A stretch of 64,000 nucleotides of DNA from Rhodospirillaceae bacterium (GTDB lineage Bacteria > Pseudomonadota > Alphaproteobacteria > Dongiales > Dongiaceae): the NCBI GenBank assembly GCA_016712715.1, contig JADJQM010000002.1, positions 62,001 to 126,000 of the forward strand, given 5' to 3'. Position numbers and translations under genes: made by a program. The notes under the pieces are model-generated. The model searched no databases. It was not told where the DNA came from and worked only from the letters and a program-made list of their open reading frames with translations. Shown here one piece after another: positions 29,612 through 39,184 of this stretch (within the stretch, counting starts at the first letter, position 1; every line of letters begins with the position of its first letter).

Positions 29612-30550
29612 TTACCTTTCCCCCTTGCGATAGGGGATCATCAAGGCGCGCGGATAACCCGCACGCCGCGCCATGGTGATGAGGGCGAGAATGGAGAGGA
29701 CATAGGGCAACATCAGGAAGAACTGATAAGGCACACCGGCCACGATCTGCTGCAGCCGCAGCTGATAGGCATCAAAGGCCGCGAACAGGATGGCGCCGAG
29801 CAACGCCTTGCCCGGCCGCCAGGATCCGAACACGACCAGCGCGATGGCAATCCAGCCGCGGCCGTTGACCATGTCGAAATAGAAGGAGTTGAACGCCGAC
29901 ATGGTGAGGAAGGCCCCACCCAGCGCCATGAAGGCGCTGCCCACCATGACGGCGCCGATGCGCAGTAACGTCACGTCAATGCCCTGCGCCTCGACCGCCG
30001 CCGGGTTCTCGCCCACCATGCGCACCGCCAGGCCCACCGGCGTCCGGTAGAGAATGTAGGCGACCACCGCCACCGAGACAAAGGCGAGATAGGTGAGCGG
30101 CGTCTGGTTGAACAAGGCCTCGCCCAGGAACGGAATCTCCGAGAGGCCCGGAATAGCCAAGGGCTGGAACGGCTCGATCTTGGGCGGGCTGGTCACTTCC
30201 GGCAGCGCGACGCGGTAGACATAGGAGGTAAGCGAAGTCGCGAGCAAGGTGATGCCGATGCCGGTCACATGCTGCGACAATCCCAAGGGCACGACGAGCA
30301 GCGCATGCAACAGCCCGAACGCAGCCCCCGAGGCGGCCGCGACCGCCACACCCGTCCAGAGATCGCCACCCATATAGACCGTGAACCAGCCGGTGAAGGC
30401 GCCCACCGTCATGATGCCTTCAATGCCAAGATTGAGCACGCCGGCACGTTCGCAGATAAGCTCGCCCAATGTCGCAAAGATGAGCGGCGAGGCGATGCGC
30501 AAGGCAGCTGCCCAGAGGCTCGCGGTGAAGATGATCTCAAGCGCTGCCAT
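29612..30550 (-). CDS. BMP-type (nucleoside/base) ABC transporter permease
   Basis: A 312-residue permease of the RbsC/NupQ-like family with 8-10 helices. Characteristic stretches are ATLGELICERAGVLNLGIEGIMTVGAF near the N-terminus and GRGWIAIALVVFGSWRPGKALLGAILFAAFDAYQLRLQ near the C-terminus. The LNLGIEGIM motif is typical of the permeases paired with BMP lipoproteins. It starts 3 bp after the other permease gene and precedes codA. Confidence 0.88.
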   Translation of the reverse strand: MAALEIIFTASLWAAALRIASPLIFATLGELICERAGVLNLGIEGIMTVGAFTGWFTVYMGGDLWTGVAVAAASGAAFGLLHALLVVPLGLSQHVTGIGITLLATSLTSYVYRVALPEVTSPPKIEPFQPLAIPGLSEIPFLGEALFNQTPLTYLAFVSVAVVAYILYRTPVGLAVRMVGENPAAVEAQGIDVTLLRIGAVMVGSAFMALGGAFLTMSAFNSFYFDMVNGRGWIAIALVVFGSWRPGKALLGAILFAAFDAYQLRLQQIVAGVPYQFFLMLPYVLSILALITMARRAGYPRALMIPYRKGER

Positions 30551-30553
30551 GGC

Positions 30554-31603
30554 TCACTTCCACCGCAGGCGGAAACGCGTGAACAGCATGCCGACCACCA
30601 TGGTGAGCAAGGCTGTGGCCACCATGACCTGGGCAATATAGCTGGGGACACCCGCCTGCCGGCTCATGGCATCCGCGCCGACGAACATGGCCGCGACAAA
30701 GATCGCGGCCGCGACCACGCCCAGGGGATGCAGCATCGCCAGCATGGCAACCACGATCCCCGCATAGCCGAAGCCGGGCGACAGATCGAGGGTGAGGTTG
30801 CCCTTGAGGCCGATCACTTCCGACACACCGGCCATGGCCGCAAGCCCGCCGGAGAGCAGCGCCACCTTCACCATGACGAGGTCGACCTTCATGCCGGCAA
30901 AGCGGGCCGCGCGCGGATTGAAGCCGACCGCGCGCATTTCATAGCCATGGATCGTGCGCGTGTTGATGAACCAGACCAGGGCCGCCATGGCAAGGGCCAG
31001 GGCAAAGCCCAGATGCAGGCGCTTCCCCGCAATGATCTTGGGCAGTTGCGCCGCCTCGATGACTTTGCGTGATTGCGGCCAGCCCATGCCCATCGGGTCC
31101 TTGAGCGGCCCTTCCAGCAGGAAAGAGACGAACAGCAGGATGATGAAGTTGATGAGCAGGGTGGTCACCACCTCGTCGACGCCGAAGCGCGTCTTCATGA
31201 GGGTCGGCCCCAACAGCAGCACGGCACCGGCCAGGGCGCCGGCAATAAGCAGGACCGGAATGAGGATGGGACTAGGCAGCGGCAGCAAGCCAGTGCCGAG
31301 CAAGGCCGCCATGATGGCACCGCCATAGAATTGCGCCTCGCCGCCGATGTTCCACAGCCGCGCGCGGAACGCCACGGCGGCGGCAAGGCTGGTGAAGATG
31401 AGGGGCGTCGCCCGGGTCAGTGTCTCGAAGATCGCGAATTGCGATCCCAGCGCGCCCTTGATGACGAGGCCGAAGACGCCGAACGGATCGGCCCCGCTCC
31501 ATAGCACGAGGAGGGCTGCGACGACCAGGCTGGCGGCGATGGAAGCGGCCGGCGCCGCCAGCCACAGGACCCAGGGCGTTTCCAGGCGTGGTTCAAGCCG
31601 CAT
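30554..31603 (-). CDS. BMP-type (nucleoside/base) ABC transporter permease
   Basis: A 349-residue permease of the NupP-like type. The core contains TPLIFTSLAAAVAFRARLWNIGGEAQFYGGAI and GMKVDLVMVKVALLSGGLAAMAGVSEVIGL. I chose the ATG at 31603 because GAGG precedes it by about 7 bp; ATGs at 31615 and 31630 are in frame but lie deeper in the ATPase gene. Even so it overlaps the ATPase stop by 11 bp, marking tight coupling. Confidence 0.86.
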   Translation of the reverse strand: MRLEPRLETPWVLWLAAPAASIAASLVVAALLVLWSGADPFGVFGLVIKGALGSQFAIFETLTRATPLIFTSLAAAVAFRARLWNIGGEAQFYGGAIMAALLGTGLLPLPSPILIPVLLIAGALAGAVLLLGPTLMKTRFGVDEVVTTLLINFIILLFVSFLLEGPLKDPMGMGWPQSRKVIEAAQLPKIIAGKRLHLGFALALAMAALVWFINTRTIHGYEMRAVGFNPRAARFAGMKVDLVMVKVALLSGGLAAMAGVSEVIGLKGNLTLDLSPGFGYAGIVVAMLAMLHPLGVVAAAIFVAAMFVGADAMSRQAGVPSYIAQVMVATALLTMVVGMLFTRFRLRWK

Positions 31604-33152
31604 GATCTGCCTCATGATGGGCAAACCCATGTCCCGCCATCATCAAGCCGATCTGCTGCACCGAAAGATCGGCGCGCGCCATCGGTGCCGAGATCTGCCC
31701 GCGATAGATGATGGCGATGCGGTCGCTCAAGGTCAGCAACTCGTCGAGATCCTCCGAGATCAGCAGGATGCCGGCGCCCCGCTTGCGGGCATTCAGCAAT
31801 TGTTCATGCACATAGCCGACCGCGCCGATATCGAGACCGCGCGTCGGCTGCGCCGCCAGGATGAGCTTCGGATTCCCCGCCATCTCGCGGCCCAGGATCA
31901 GCTTCTGCATGTTGCCGCCCGAGAGCAGCCTTGCCGTCGCCTGAGGCCCCGGGCAGCGCACGTCGAAACCGGCGATGATGCTTTCCGCGAAGTTGCGCGC
32001 CGCCTGCCAGTCGATGAGCTGATGCTTCGAGAAGGGCCGTTCGCGATAGCGTTCACTGATCATGTTCTCGGTGATCGACATGTCGCCGATGAGGCCCACC
32101 GCATGGCGGTCTTCCGGGATGCGGCCCACACCGCGCCCGACCATGGCCGACGCGTCGGCATCCCCGATCCTTTCGCCAAACAGCGTGAAGGTCCCGGCAC
32201 TGGCCGAAACCAGGCCGCTCAGCAATTCGGCAAGGGCCGCCTGGCCGTTGCCGCTCACCCCGGCGATGCCGAGGATCTCGCCTTCATGGAGGGAGAGATC
32301 GACGGATTGCAGCTCGTTGCGGCCATGGCTGCCGGCAATCGTCACCCCGGCGAGATTGAGGAGTTCTGGCCCCGCCGATTGCGGCTCGACCTTGGGGACC
32401 GGAATCGGCCGACCCACCATCAATTCGGCAAGATCCTGGCGCGTGGCGCCCTCCGTCTCGCGGCCACCGACCAGGCGCCCCTGGCGCAGCACCAGCACCC
32501 GGTCGCTCACCGCCAGCACTTCATGGAGCTTGTGGGAAATGAAGATGATGGCAAGCCCGCGCGCCACCAGTTTTTCCAGCGTCGCGAACAGGCCCTCGCT
32601 TTCCTGCGGTGTCAGCACCGCCGTCGGTTCGTCGAGGATGAGAATGCGGGCATTGCGATAGAGCGCCTTCAGGATCTCGACCCGCTGCCGCTCGCCGACC
32701 GACAGATCCGCGATGCGCGCCTCCGGGTTCACGCCAAGCCCAAAATCAGCAGCGAGCTGTGCGATGCGCTGCCGTGCCGCCGCCGCTTGCGACCGCCAGG
32801 ACCAGAGCGATTCCGTGCCGAGCACGATGTTGTCGAGCACGGTGAGATTGTCGGCGAGCGTGAAGTGCTGATGCACCATGCCGATCCCGGCCTCGAGCGC
32901 GGCACGCGGACTGCCGGGCGGCAGCGCCTGGCCAAAGGCCGTGATCTCTCCCGCATCGGCCACGTAATGGCCGAACAGGATGTTCATGAGCGTCGTCTTG
33001 CCGGCGCCGTTTTCGCCCAGCAAAGCCAGCACTTCCCCGCGATGGAGCTCGAAGCTGATCCCGTCATTGGCCTTGAGCGGTCCGAAGCTCTTGGAAATGC
33101 CGGCCAGCCGGAGGACCACATCCTCCGGCTGGCCATTCACCATCTCTGGCAT
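31593..33152 (-). CDS. duplicated ABC ATPase of the BMP-type importer
   Basis: A 519-residue protein with two ABC domains. The first has Walker A LLGENGAGKTT, signature LSVGERQRVEILKAL and Walker B ILILDEPTAVLT. The second has a degenerate Walker A (IAGVSGNGQAAL, lacking the GKT lysine) and signature LLSGGNMQKLILGREM. That asymmetry is normal for RbsA-type ATPases. The ATG overlaps the binding-protein gene stop by one base (TGATG). Confidence 0.9.
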   Translation of the reverse strand: MPEMVNGQPEDVVLRLAGISKSFGPLKANDGISFELHRGEVLALLGENGAGKTTLMNILFGHYVADAGEITAFGQALPPGSPRAALEAGIGMVHQHFTLADNLTVLDNIVLGTESLWSWRSQAAAARQRIAQLAADFGLGVNPEARIADLSVGERQRVEILKALYRNARILILDEPTAVLTPQESEGLFATLEKLVARGLAIIFISHKLHEVLAVSDRVLVLRQGRLVGGRETEGATRQDLAELMVGRPIPVPKVEPQSAGPELLNLAGVTIAGSHGRNELQSVDLSLHEGEILGIAGVSGNGQAALAELLSGLVSASAGTFTLFGERIGDADASAMVGRGVGRIPEDRHAVGLIGDMSITENMISERYRERPFSKHQLIDWQAARNFAESIIAGFDVRCPGPQATARLLSGGNMQKLILGREMAGNPKLILAAQPTRGLDIGAVGYVHEQLLNARKRGAGILLISEDLDELLTLSDRIAIIYRGQISAPMARADLSVQQIGLMMAGHGFAHHEADHAA

Positions 33153-34162
33153 CAGCTTGATTTCGGCTCGTTATCGTCGATCGTGACGGTAAAGGCGCCG
33201 CTCTTGATCTCGGCCTCGCGCGCCTGGACCTTGGCGACGATCTCCGCCGGCACCTTGCCCTCGAAGGTGCCCAAGGGCGCCAGGCTGCAGCCACCCGCCT
33301 TCATGAACGACAGGGCGCCGTAATCGTCGGCGGCGAAGCTCTTGTCTTTCACCTTGGCGATGGCCTGGTCCAGCGTCGGCTCGAAATGCCACAAGGCGGA
33401 AGCCACGACGGTATCGGGATATTCGGCCTGGGTGTCGATCACATTGCCGACCGCCAACACGCCCTTTTCCTTGGCGGCATCCGACACGCCGAAGCGTTCG
33501 GCATAAAGGAGGTCAGCCCCCGCATCGATCTGTGCCAGCGCCGTTTCCTTGGCCTTGGGCGGGTCGAACCAGGAGCCGATGAAAGCCACCTGGAACTTGG
33601 TGTCGGCCCGCACTTCCTTTACACCCGCCATGAAGGCGTTCATCAGCCGGTTCACTTCCGGAATGGGATAGCCACCGACCATGCCGATATTGCCGCTCTT
33701 GGTCATGGCGCCGGCGATCATGCCGCTCAGATAGGAGGCATCCTGGATGTAATTGTCGAAGGTGGCAAAATTGGACAAGGCCCTGTCCGGCTTGAACGAT
33801 GAGCCGATCAGGAATGCGACGTTCGGATAATCCTTGGCGACGGCGCGCGCGGCATCCTCGACCGCGAAGGCTTCGCCGACGATCAACTGATGGCCGGCCT
33901 CGCAATATTCGCGCATGACGCGTTCGTAATCCGTGTTGGAGACCTTCTCCGAGAACACATACTCGATATCGCCGCGGTCCTTGGCGGTCGTGGCGGCCTT
34001 GTGGATGCGGCTCACCCATTGCTGTTCGATGGGCACGGTATAGATCGCCGCCACCTTGATGGCACCTTCCGCGCGCGCAAGGCGCGGCAATACGGTGGTG
34101 GCGGAAAGGGCCGACAGTGCGGCCGAAGCATGCAGAAATGCACGTCGCGTTACCCGGATCAT
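33152..34162 (-). CDS. BMP-family substrate-binding protein
   Basis: A periplasmic binding protein (336 residues) of the Bmp/PnrA family, which bind nucleosides or related bases. The N-terminus VTRRAFLHASAALSALSA is a Tat-like signal peptide (RRxFL) with cleavage near ARAEG. Typical segments are VAAIYTVPIEQQWVSRIHKA, IVGEAFAVEDAARAVAKDYPNVAFLIGSS and DASYLSGMIAGAMTKSGNIG. It leads the operon (binding protein, ATPase, two permeases, codA) behind an AGGAGA ribosome-binding site. A pairing with codA suggests purine or pyrimidine base uptake. Confidence 0.87.
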   Translation of the reverse strand: MIRVTRRAFLHASAALSALSATTVLPRLARAEGAIKVAAIYTVPIEQQWVSRIHKAATTAKDRGDIEYVFSEKVSNTDYERVMREYCEAGHQLIVGEAFAVEDAARAVAKDYPNVAFLIGSSFKPDRALSNFATFDNYIQDASYLSGMIAGAMTKSGNIGMVGGYPIPEVNRLMNAFMAGVKEVRADTKFQVAFIGSWFDPPKAKETALAQIDAGADLLYAERFGVSDAAKEKGVLAVGNVIDTQAEYPDTVVASALWHFEPTLDQAIAKVKDKSFAADDYGALSFMKAGGCSLAPLGTFEGKVPAEIVAKVQAREAEIKSGAFTVTIDDNEPKSS

Positions 34163-34378
34163 AGCCTTCTCCTGCTATAGAATTATGTCGCGTTTTTTGG
34201 CAGTTACCCCGTGGAGGCGAGCCCACCCGACGGCCAGGGGGTAAAAGCGGCCGAAATCTGGTCGGGTGCAAGTGCGGCGCGAGAGCGTTTTAAACTCCGG
34301 CCGCCTATCAAACTCGCGTCATGATAGTTTCATAATCGCAAGTGACCGGCAACGGTTTTTCGCAGATGCGAATGCCCT

Positions 34379-36133
34379 TCAGGCGGCCTTCGGCGCGGGT
34401 GGGAAACTGATCCGAACCGTGGTGCCCTTGGCGGGCGCGCTGGTGATCGAGAATTTGCCGCCATGCAATTCCGCAAGGCGCACGACGATGGAAAGGCCGA
34501 GGCCCGTGCTGCCCTGCTGCTTGCGCCCGGTACCGGTCTGCTCAAAGGGCAGCAGCACGCGGGCCAGCTCCTCCTCGCTCATGCCGACGCCGTCATCGAC
34601 CACTTCCAGCACGCCGGCCCCATCGGCCAGCGACATCAGGCGAATGTCGATCTGCCCGCCCGCCTCGGTGAACTTGACCGCGTTGGAGAGGAGGTTGAGG
34701 AGGATCTGCCGCAAGGCCAGTTCATCGGCATGAAGCGTCACCTCGGCCGGGGCGACCACGCCGAGCTGCAGGTTCTTTTCCGCGGCGCGCGGCGCCAGCA
34801 TGGCCAGGCAGGCCTCGACAACAGCGCGGGCATCCAGCATCTGCGGCTCGATCCGCCGCTTGCCGGCCTCGATCTTGGCATGGTCCAGGATCTCGTCGAT
34901 CATGCCAAGGAGCAGCGAACCGCTGGCATGGATGTGATTGGCATAGTCACGGCTGCGATCCTCGCTCAGTGCCACCCGGCCGCTGCCGCGCAGCAGATCG
35001 GCAAAGCCGATGATGGCGTTGAGCGGCGTCCGCAAGTCATGGCTGGCGGTGGCGAGCAGCATGCTTTTCGCCCGCGTAGCCGCCTCCGCCGCACGCCGCT
35101 CGCGGAACAAGGCGACGATGGTGAGCGTCGTCATGGTGAGGAGCACGATGAGCTCGCCGGCCATCTGCAGCGGGTTGATGCTGGCCGGCGCATGAAACGG
35201 TCCCATGCCGGCGGCGGTCCCCGCCATGGCGATGACAGAGGCCAGCGAGACCAGCGTATAGGCCGCGCGCAGCGAGGTGTTGAGCGCGATCCAGGAGAGC
35301 GGCACTACCAGCAGGAAAGGCAGGGTCGCAAACAGCGCGATGGGTGCCGGCGGCAGGGCGAACAGGGAAACGACGATGATGGCGACGCCGAGCCACACGA
35401 TCCGGTCCTGGCGGGTGAGCGCCCGCGAACTCTCCTCCGGCACCCGCTCCCCGCCCAGCCACATGAGCAGGCAAGGCGCAAAGGAGAGCGTCCCGCCGCT
35501 GTCGCACAGCCACCAGCTCACCCAGGTCCGCGTGATGGCGGTGATGTCGGATGGGCCGGTCAGGTTCAGGGCCAGGGTGCCGCCCGTCGCGGTGAAGACC
35601 GGATGCAGCAGCACCGCGCAGAAGATGAACGCGACCACGCCGGCGAAACTGCTGAACAATGCCGTGCTGCGGTTCAGCCGACGCAGCAGGACGACGGCCA
35701 GAATCGGCCCCAGCGCATTGCTGAGGGAGATGATGCTGGCCACCAGCAGGCTCGAGTCGAAGAAGCCATAATTGATCAGGAACGATCCCAGGAACAGGCC
35801 GGGGAAAAAGCGCCAGCCGCCCAGCATGGCGGCCACGATGGCGATGCTCGCCGGCAGCCAGATCGGCGCTGGGAAGAGGCCATAGGCCGCGAAATATTTG
35901 CCGACGGCGAGGCCGAGCAGGAAATAGAGCAGGGCCGCCGCGAGATTGCCCCCGAGGCGCGGCAGGAACCCGCCATCGGCGCGCAGCATTTCGGTCCAGG
36001 CCGGCAGGACAGGCTGGGGCGGGACCCGATCCGCCCCCGTACCGATCATGGCCGTCCCGATCATGGCGGTCCCCATCATCGCTGCCGTATCGCCCGAAAC
36101 CGTCACTCCCGAGACCGTCACCATCGACATCAC
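34379..36133 (-). CDS. MASE1-domain sensor histidine kinase
   Basis: A membrane histidine kinase (584 residues). A MASE1-type domain with about eight helices spans residues 55-345 (LAVGKYFAAYGLFPAPIWLPASIAI is typical). The H-box is ATASHDLRTPLNAIIGFADLL, the N-box QILLNLLSNAVKFTEAGG, and the G-boxes VVDDGVGMSEEEL and GSTGLGLSIVVRLAELHGGK. The first 40 residues are short repeats (VTVSG twice, AMIGT twice) of doubtful reality; a later start is possible. No response regulator is adjacent, so it is an orphan kinase. Confidence 0.88.
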   Translation of the reverse strand: MMSMVTVSGVTVSGDTAAMMGTAMIGTAMIGTGADRVPPQPVLPAWTEMLRADGGFLPRLGGNLAAALLYFLLGLAVGKYFAAYGLFPAPIWLPASIAIVAAMLGGWRFFPGLFLGSFLINYGFFDSSLLVASIISLSNALGPILAVVLLRRLNRSTALFSSFAGVVAFIFCAVLLHPVFTATGGTLALNLTGPSDITAITRTWVSWWLCDSGGTLSFAPCLLMWLGGERVPEESSRALTRQDRIVWLGVAIIVVSLFALPPAPIALFATLPFLLVVPLSWIALNTSLRAAYTLVSLASVIAMAGTAAGMGPFHAPASINPLQMAGELIVLLTMTTLTIVALFRERRAAEAATRAKSMLLATASHDLRTPLNAIIGFADLLRGSGRVALSEDRSRDYANHIHASGSLLLGMIDEILDHAKIEAGKRRIEPQMLDARAVVEACLAMLAPRAAEKNLQLGVVAPAEVTLHADELALRQILLNLLSNAVKFTEAGGQIDIRLMSLADGAGVLEVVDDGVGMSEEELARVLLPFEQTGTGRKQQGSTGLGLSIVVRLAELHGGKFSITSAPAKGTTVRISFPPAPKAA

Positions 36134-36333
36134 AACCCGTCACTCCACGTCCCATACCGCGCTGACTGGCTGAATAATCCCATTCTTACAGTGAGATAAC
36201 CGAGTACCGGCGCCGTATGACGATATTGACCTCAAAGCCATTAAATAGGAATGAAGAGGCTGGTGAAATAGGCTTTTCGCTGCGGGGAAACGCCCCTGGC
36301 TCACACCCTGCCGAGGAAGCCTCCGCAACAAAT

Positions 36334-36359
36334 AAGGCCGGCGCTTGCGCACCGGCCTT
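36334..36359 (-). terminator. intrinsic terminator of preT-preA
   Basis: AAGGCCGG and CCGGCCTT pair over 8 bp around a 10-nt loop, followed on the minus strand by TTATTTGTT. It lies 28 bp past the preA stop. The remaining gap to 36133 shows no gene. Confidence 0.7.
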
Positions 36360-36386
36360 TGGCCTTGATGACATGGTTTTCAGCGG

Positions 36387-37667
36387 CTATTCCGCCGCCT
36401 TCTTGCGCATCGGGTTCCGGGGGTCCTGGGTCCAGTTGAGATAAGGCTTGCCGGTATTCTGCGGCACCATGGTGATGACATTGGGCACCGGGCAGGCGTG
36501 GTAGCAGAGGTTGCAGCCCACGCATTCCTCATCGATCACCTCGTAGCGGCGCTTGCCGTCCACGCGCTTGGCACTGATCGACTGATGCGAGGTGTCCTCG
36601 CAGGCGACATAGCAGAGCCCGCACTGGATGCATGTTGCCTGGTCGATATGGGCGATGGTCTTGAAATTGATATTGAGCTGCTGCCAGTCGGTGACGTTGG
36701 GCACGGCCTTGCCCCGGAAATCCTCGATCGTCCGATAACCCTTCTCGTCCATCCAGTTCGAGAGGCCACTCGCCATCTCCTCGACGATGCGGAAGCCGTA
36801 ATGCATGGCCGCCGTGCAGACCTGGACATTCCCGGCCGACATCGACATGAACTCGGCGGCGTCCCGCCAAGTACCGATGCCGCCGATGGCCGAGATCGGC
36901 AAGCCATGGGTCGCCGGATCGCGCGCGATCTCCGCCACCATGTTGAGGGCGATGGGCTTCACCGCCGGGCCGCAATAGCCGCCATGGGTGCCTTTGCCGT
37001 CGACCACGGGGGTGGGCGCCATCGCATCCAGATCGACCGAGCAGATCGAATTGATGGTATTGATGAGCGAGACGGCATCCGCCCCGCCTTGTCTCGCCGC
37101 CTGCGCAGGCTTCCTGACATCGGTCACATTGGGCGTCAGCTTGACGATGACCGGCATGCGCGTGTGCTGCTTGCACCAGCGCGCGACCATCTCGACATAT
37201 TCCGGCACCTGGCCCACGGCGGCCCCCATACCGCGTTCCGACATGCCGTGCGGGCAGCCGAAATTGAGCTCGATCCCGTCGGCTTCAGTGTCCTCGACCC
37301 GCGCCAGGATGGCCTTCCAGGCGGCCTCCTCGCAGGGCACCATCAGCGACACCAGCATCGCGCGGTCTTTCCAGTCGCGCTTTACCCGCTTGATCTCCTG
37401 CAGGTTGATGTCCAGCGGCCGGTCGGAGATGAGCTCGATATTGTTGAAGCCGATCATCCGGTCGGGCCCGAGATGCATGGCGCCGTAGCGCGAACTCACA
37501 TTCACCACGGGCGGATCTTCGCCCAGCGTCTTCCACACGACGCCACCCCAGCCGGCCTGGAAGGCGCGCACGACATTGTATTCCTTGTCCGTCGGCGGCG
37601 CGGAAGCGAGCCAGAACGGGTTGGGTGATTTGATACCGATGAAATTCGAGCGGAGATCAGCCATCAT
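36387..37667 (-). CDS. preA: NAD-dependent dihydropyrimidine dehydrogenase, catalytic subunit PreA
   Basis: The FMN and 4Fe-4S subunit that reduces uracil or thymine to the dihydropyrimidine (426 residues). The N-terminal FIGIKSPNPFWLASAPPTDKEYNVVRAF and the catalytic-Cys segment IELNFGCPHGMSERGMG identify it. The C-terminus carries two 4Fe-4S motifs, CIQCGLCYVACE and CVGCNLCYHACP. It starts 8 bp after preT. In E. coli PreA and PreT form one complex, and this pair is the standard entry to reductive pyrimidine catabolism. Confidence 0.95.
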   Translation of the reverse strand: MMADLRSNFIGIKSPNPFWLASAPPTDKEYNVVRAFQAGWGGVVWKTLGEDPPVVNVSSRYGAMHLGPDRMIGFNNIELISDRPLDINLQEIKRVKRDWKDRAMLVSLMVPCEEAAWKAILARVEDTEADGIELNFGCPHGMSERGMGAAVGQVPEYVEMVARWCKQHTRMPVIVKLTPNVTDVRKPAQAARQGGADAVSLINTINSICSVDLDAMAPTPVVDGKGTHGGYCGPAVKPIALNMVAEIARDPATHGLPISAIGGIGTWRDAAEFMSMSAGNVQVCTAAMHYGFRIVEEMASGLSNWMDEKGYRTIEDFRGKAVPNVTDWQQLNINFKTIAHIDQATCIQCGLCYVACEDTSHQSISAKRVDGKRRYEVIDEECVGCNLCYHACPVPNVITMVPQNTGKPYLNWTQDPRNPMRKKAAE

Positions 37668-37675
37668 TCCCTCCC

Positions 37676-39037
37676 TTACGCTTCGCCGCGCAGATACGCG
37701 TCGATCGCAATCGCCGCGTCGCGACCGTCGGCGACAGACTGCACCGTGAGATCAACCCCCGAATTCACGCAATCGCCACCGGCGAACACGCCTTTGATCG
37801 AGGTCGCGAAATCCTCATTCACGGCGATCTTGCCGCCGGCCATGTCGAGCACATCCTTGGCCTTGCCGTTGAGCGGGTCGGCCACCAGGGTCTGCCCGAT
37901 CGCCTTGAACACCGTGTCGCACAGGATCGAGTACGTCTCGCCGGTCCCCATCAGGCGGCCCCTGTCATCAAGCTGGGTGTATTCGAACGCGATCTCGCGC
38001 ACGGCACCCTTGGCGCCAAACAGCTTCACCGGCCGCGCCCAATGCTTGATCCTGACCCCGTTCACCTGGGCAAATTCCTGCTCGTGATGGGTGGCACTCA
38101 TATTGTCCGGCCCGCGGCGATAGACCAGCGTCACATCCTCGGCGCCGAGGCGCTTAGTCTGGATAGCGATGTCGATCGCCGTGTTGCCGCCGCCGATCAC
38201 CACGACCTTGCGGCCGACCGGCAGGCTGGTCTTGTCCTTGGCCTGGCGCAGCCGCGAGATATAGGCCACCGCATCCTCGACGCCCGCCAACGCCTCGCCC
38301 TCGGCGCCCAGCGCATTGACGCCGCCAAGCCCCATGGCCAGGAACACGGCATCGTGAGACTTGCGCAAGGATTCCAGTGTCACGTCGCGGCCCAGGGCCT
38401 GGCCGGTCTTCACCGTGATGCCGCCAAGCGCCAGGATGAAGGAGACTTCCGTCTGCGCGAAATCATGCACCGTCTTGTAGGCGGCGATGCCATATTCGTT
38501 GAGTCCGCCCAGCTTTTCGCGCGCTTCGAACACGGTGACCTCATGACCAAGGCGCGAGAGGCGATGCGCGGCCGAGAGGCCGGCCGGTCCGCCGCCGACC
38601 ACGGCAACTTTTTTCCCGCTCGAAGGGGCGCGCGTGAAAGGCTGCTTGCCGGTGGCCACCAACGCATCGGTCGCAAAGCGCTGCAGCGCGCCGATGGCGA
38701 CCGGCTTGTCTTCCGAATGATTCCGCACGCAGGCGTCTTCGCACAGGATCTCGACCGGGCAGACACGGGAGCACATGCCGCCCATGATATTGGCTTCCAG
38801 GATCGTCTCGGCAGCGCCGATCGGATCACCCACCGAGATCGAGCGGATGAAGCTCGGCACATCGATGCTGGTCGGACAGGCCTCGATGCAGGGCGCGTCA
38901 TAACAATAGAAACAGCGGCTGCTTTCGACGAGCGCGCGCTTATGGTCCAGCGGTGGCTTCACATCATCGAAATTGGCCGCCACTTCGGCGGCGGTGAGGC
39001 GACCCGCACGGATATCTGGCGCGGCATGCTCGCTCAT
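37676..39037 (-). CDS. preT: NAD-dependent dihydropyrimidine dehydrogenase, PreT subunit
   Basis: A glutamate-synthase-like flavoprotein (453 residues) passing electrons from NADH to PreA. The N-terminal Fe-S cysteines are in CFYCYDAPCIEACPTSI and MCSRVCPVEILCEDACV, the FAD motif is VVGGGPAGLSAAHRLS and the NAD(P) motif VVIGGGNTAIDIAIQ. The ATG at 39037 follows GGAGGAA; the longer frame to 39178 overlaps the operator region and is not coding. Two RutR-like boxes lie in the promoter. Confidence 0.94.
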   Translation of the reverse strand: MSEHAAPDIRAGRLTAAEVAANFDDVKPPLDHKRALVESSRCFYCYDAPCIEACPTSIDVPSFIRSISVGDPIGAAETILEANIMGGMCSRVCPVEILCEDACVRNHSEDKPVAIGALQRFATDALVATGKQPFTRAPSSGKKVAVVGGGPAGLSAAHRLSRLGHEVTVFEAREKLGGLNEYGIAAYKTVHDFAQTEVSFILALGGITVKTGQALGRDVTLESLRKSHDAVFLAMGLGGVNALGAEGEALAGVEDAVAYISRLRQAKDKTSLPVGRKVVVIGGGNTAIDIAIQTKRLGAEDVTLVYRRGPDNMSATHHEQEFAQVNGVRIKHWARPVKLFGAKGAVREIAFEYTQLDDRGRLMGTGETYSILCDTVFKAIGQTLVADPLNGKAKDVLDMAGGKIAVNEDFATSIKGVFAGGDCVNSGVDLTVQSVADGRDAAIAIDAYLRGEA

Positions 39038-39149
39038 GGGCGTTCCTCCCGGTTGGCAAAAGCTCAATCCCTGGCCGGATCGCCCTTGCATCCTCAGTTC
39101 AACAGCGGGATGCGGCTTATAGGATGGCGATCGGCTACCTATGCGCATC

Positions 39150-39178
39150 ATCAAAACACATTCTTTCCAGACGGTCAA
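39150..39178 (-). promoter_or_regulatory. candidate preT promoter overlapping an operator
   Basis: On the minus strand TTGACC (39173-39178) and TTTGAT (39150-39155) are separated by 17 bp. The -35 is also the left half of RutR-like box B, so a bound repressor would block polymerase. The -10 matches TATAAT at only 4 of 6 positions. Confidence 0.45.
39163..39178. promoter_or_regulatory. RutR-like operator, box B (preT)
   Basis: Plus-strand CTTTCCAGACGGTCAA, read on the minus strand as TTGACCGTCTGGAAAG, matches TTGACCAnnTGGTCAA at 10 of 14 positions. It is centred 22 bp from box A. Confidence 0.5.
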
Positions 39179-39184
39179 TTAAAG

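Noticed and set aside
34163..34378. RutR-like box before the BMP importer operon
   Set aside because: Only isolated half-sites (TGGTCG, GTGACC) were seen, with no palindromic partner.
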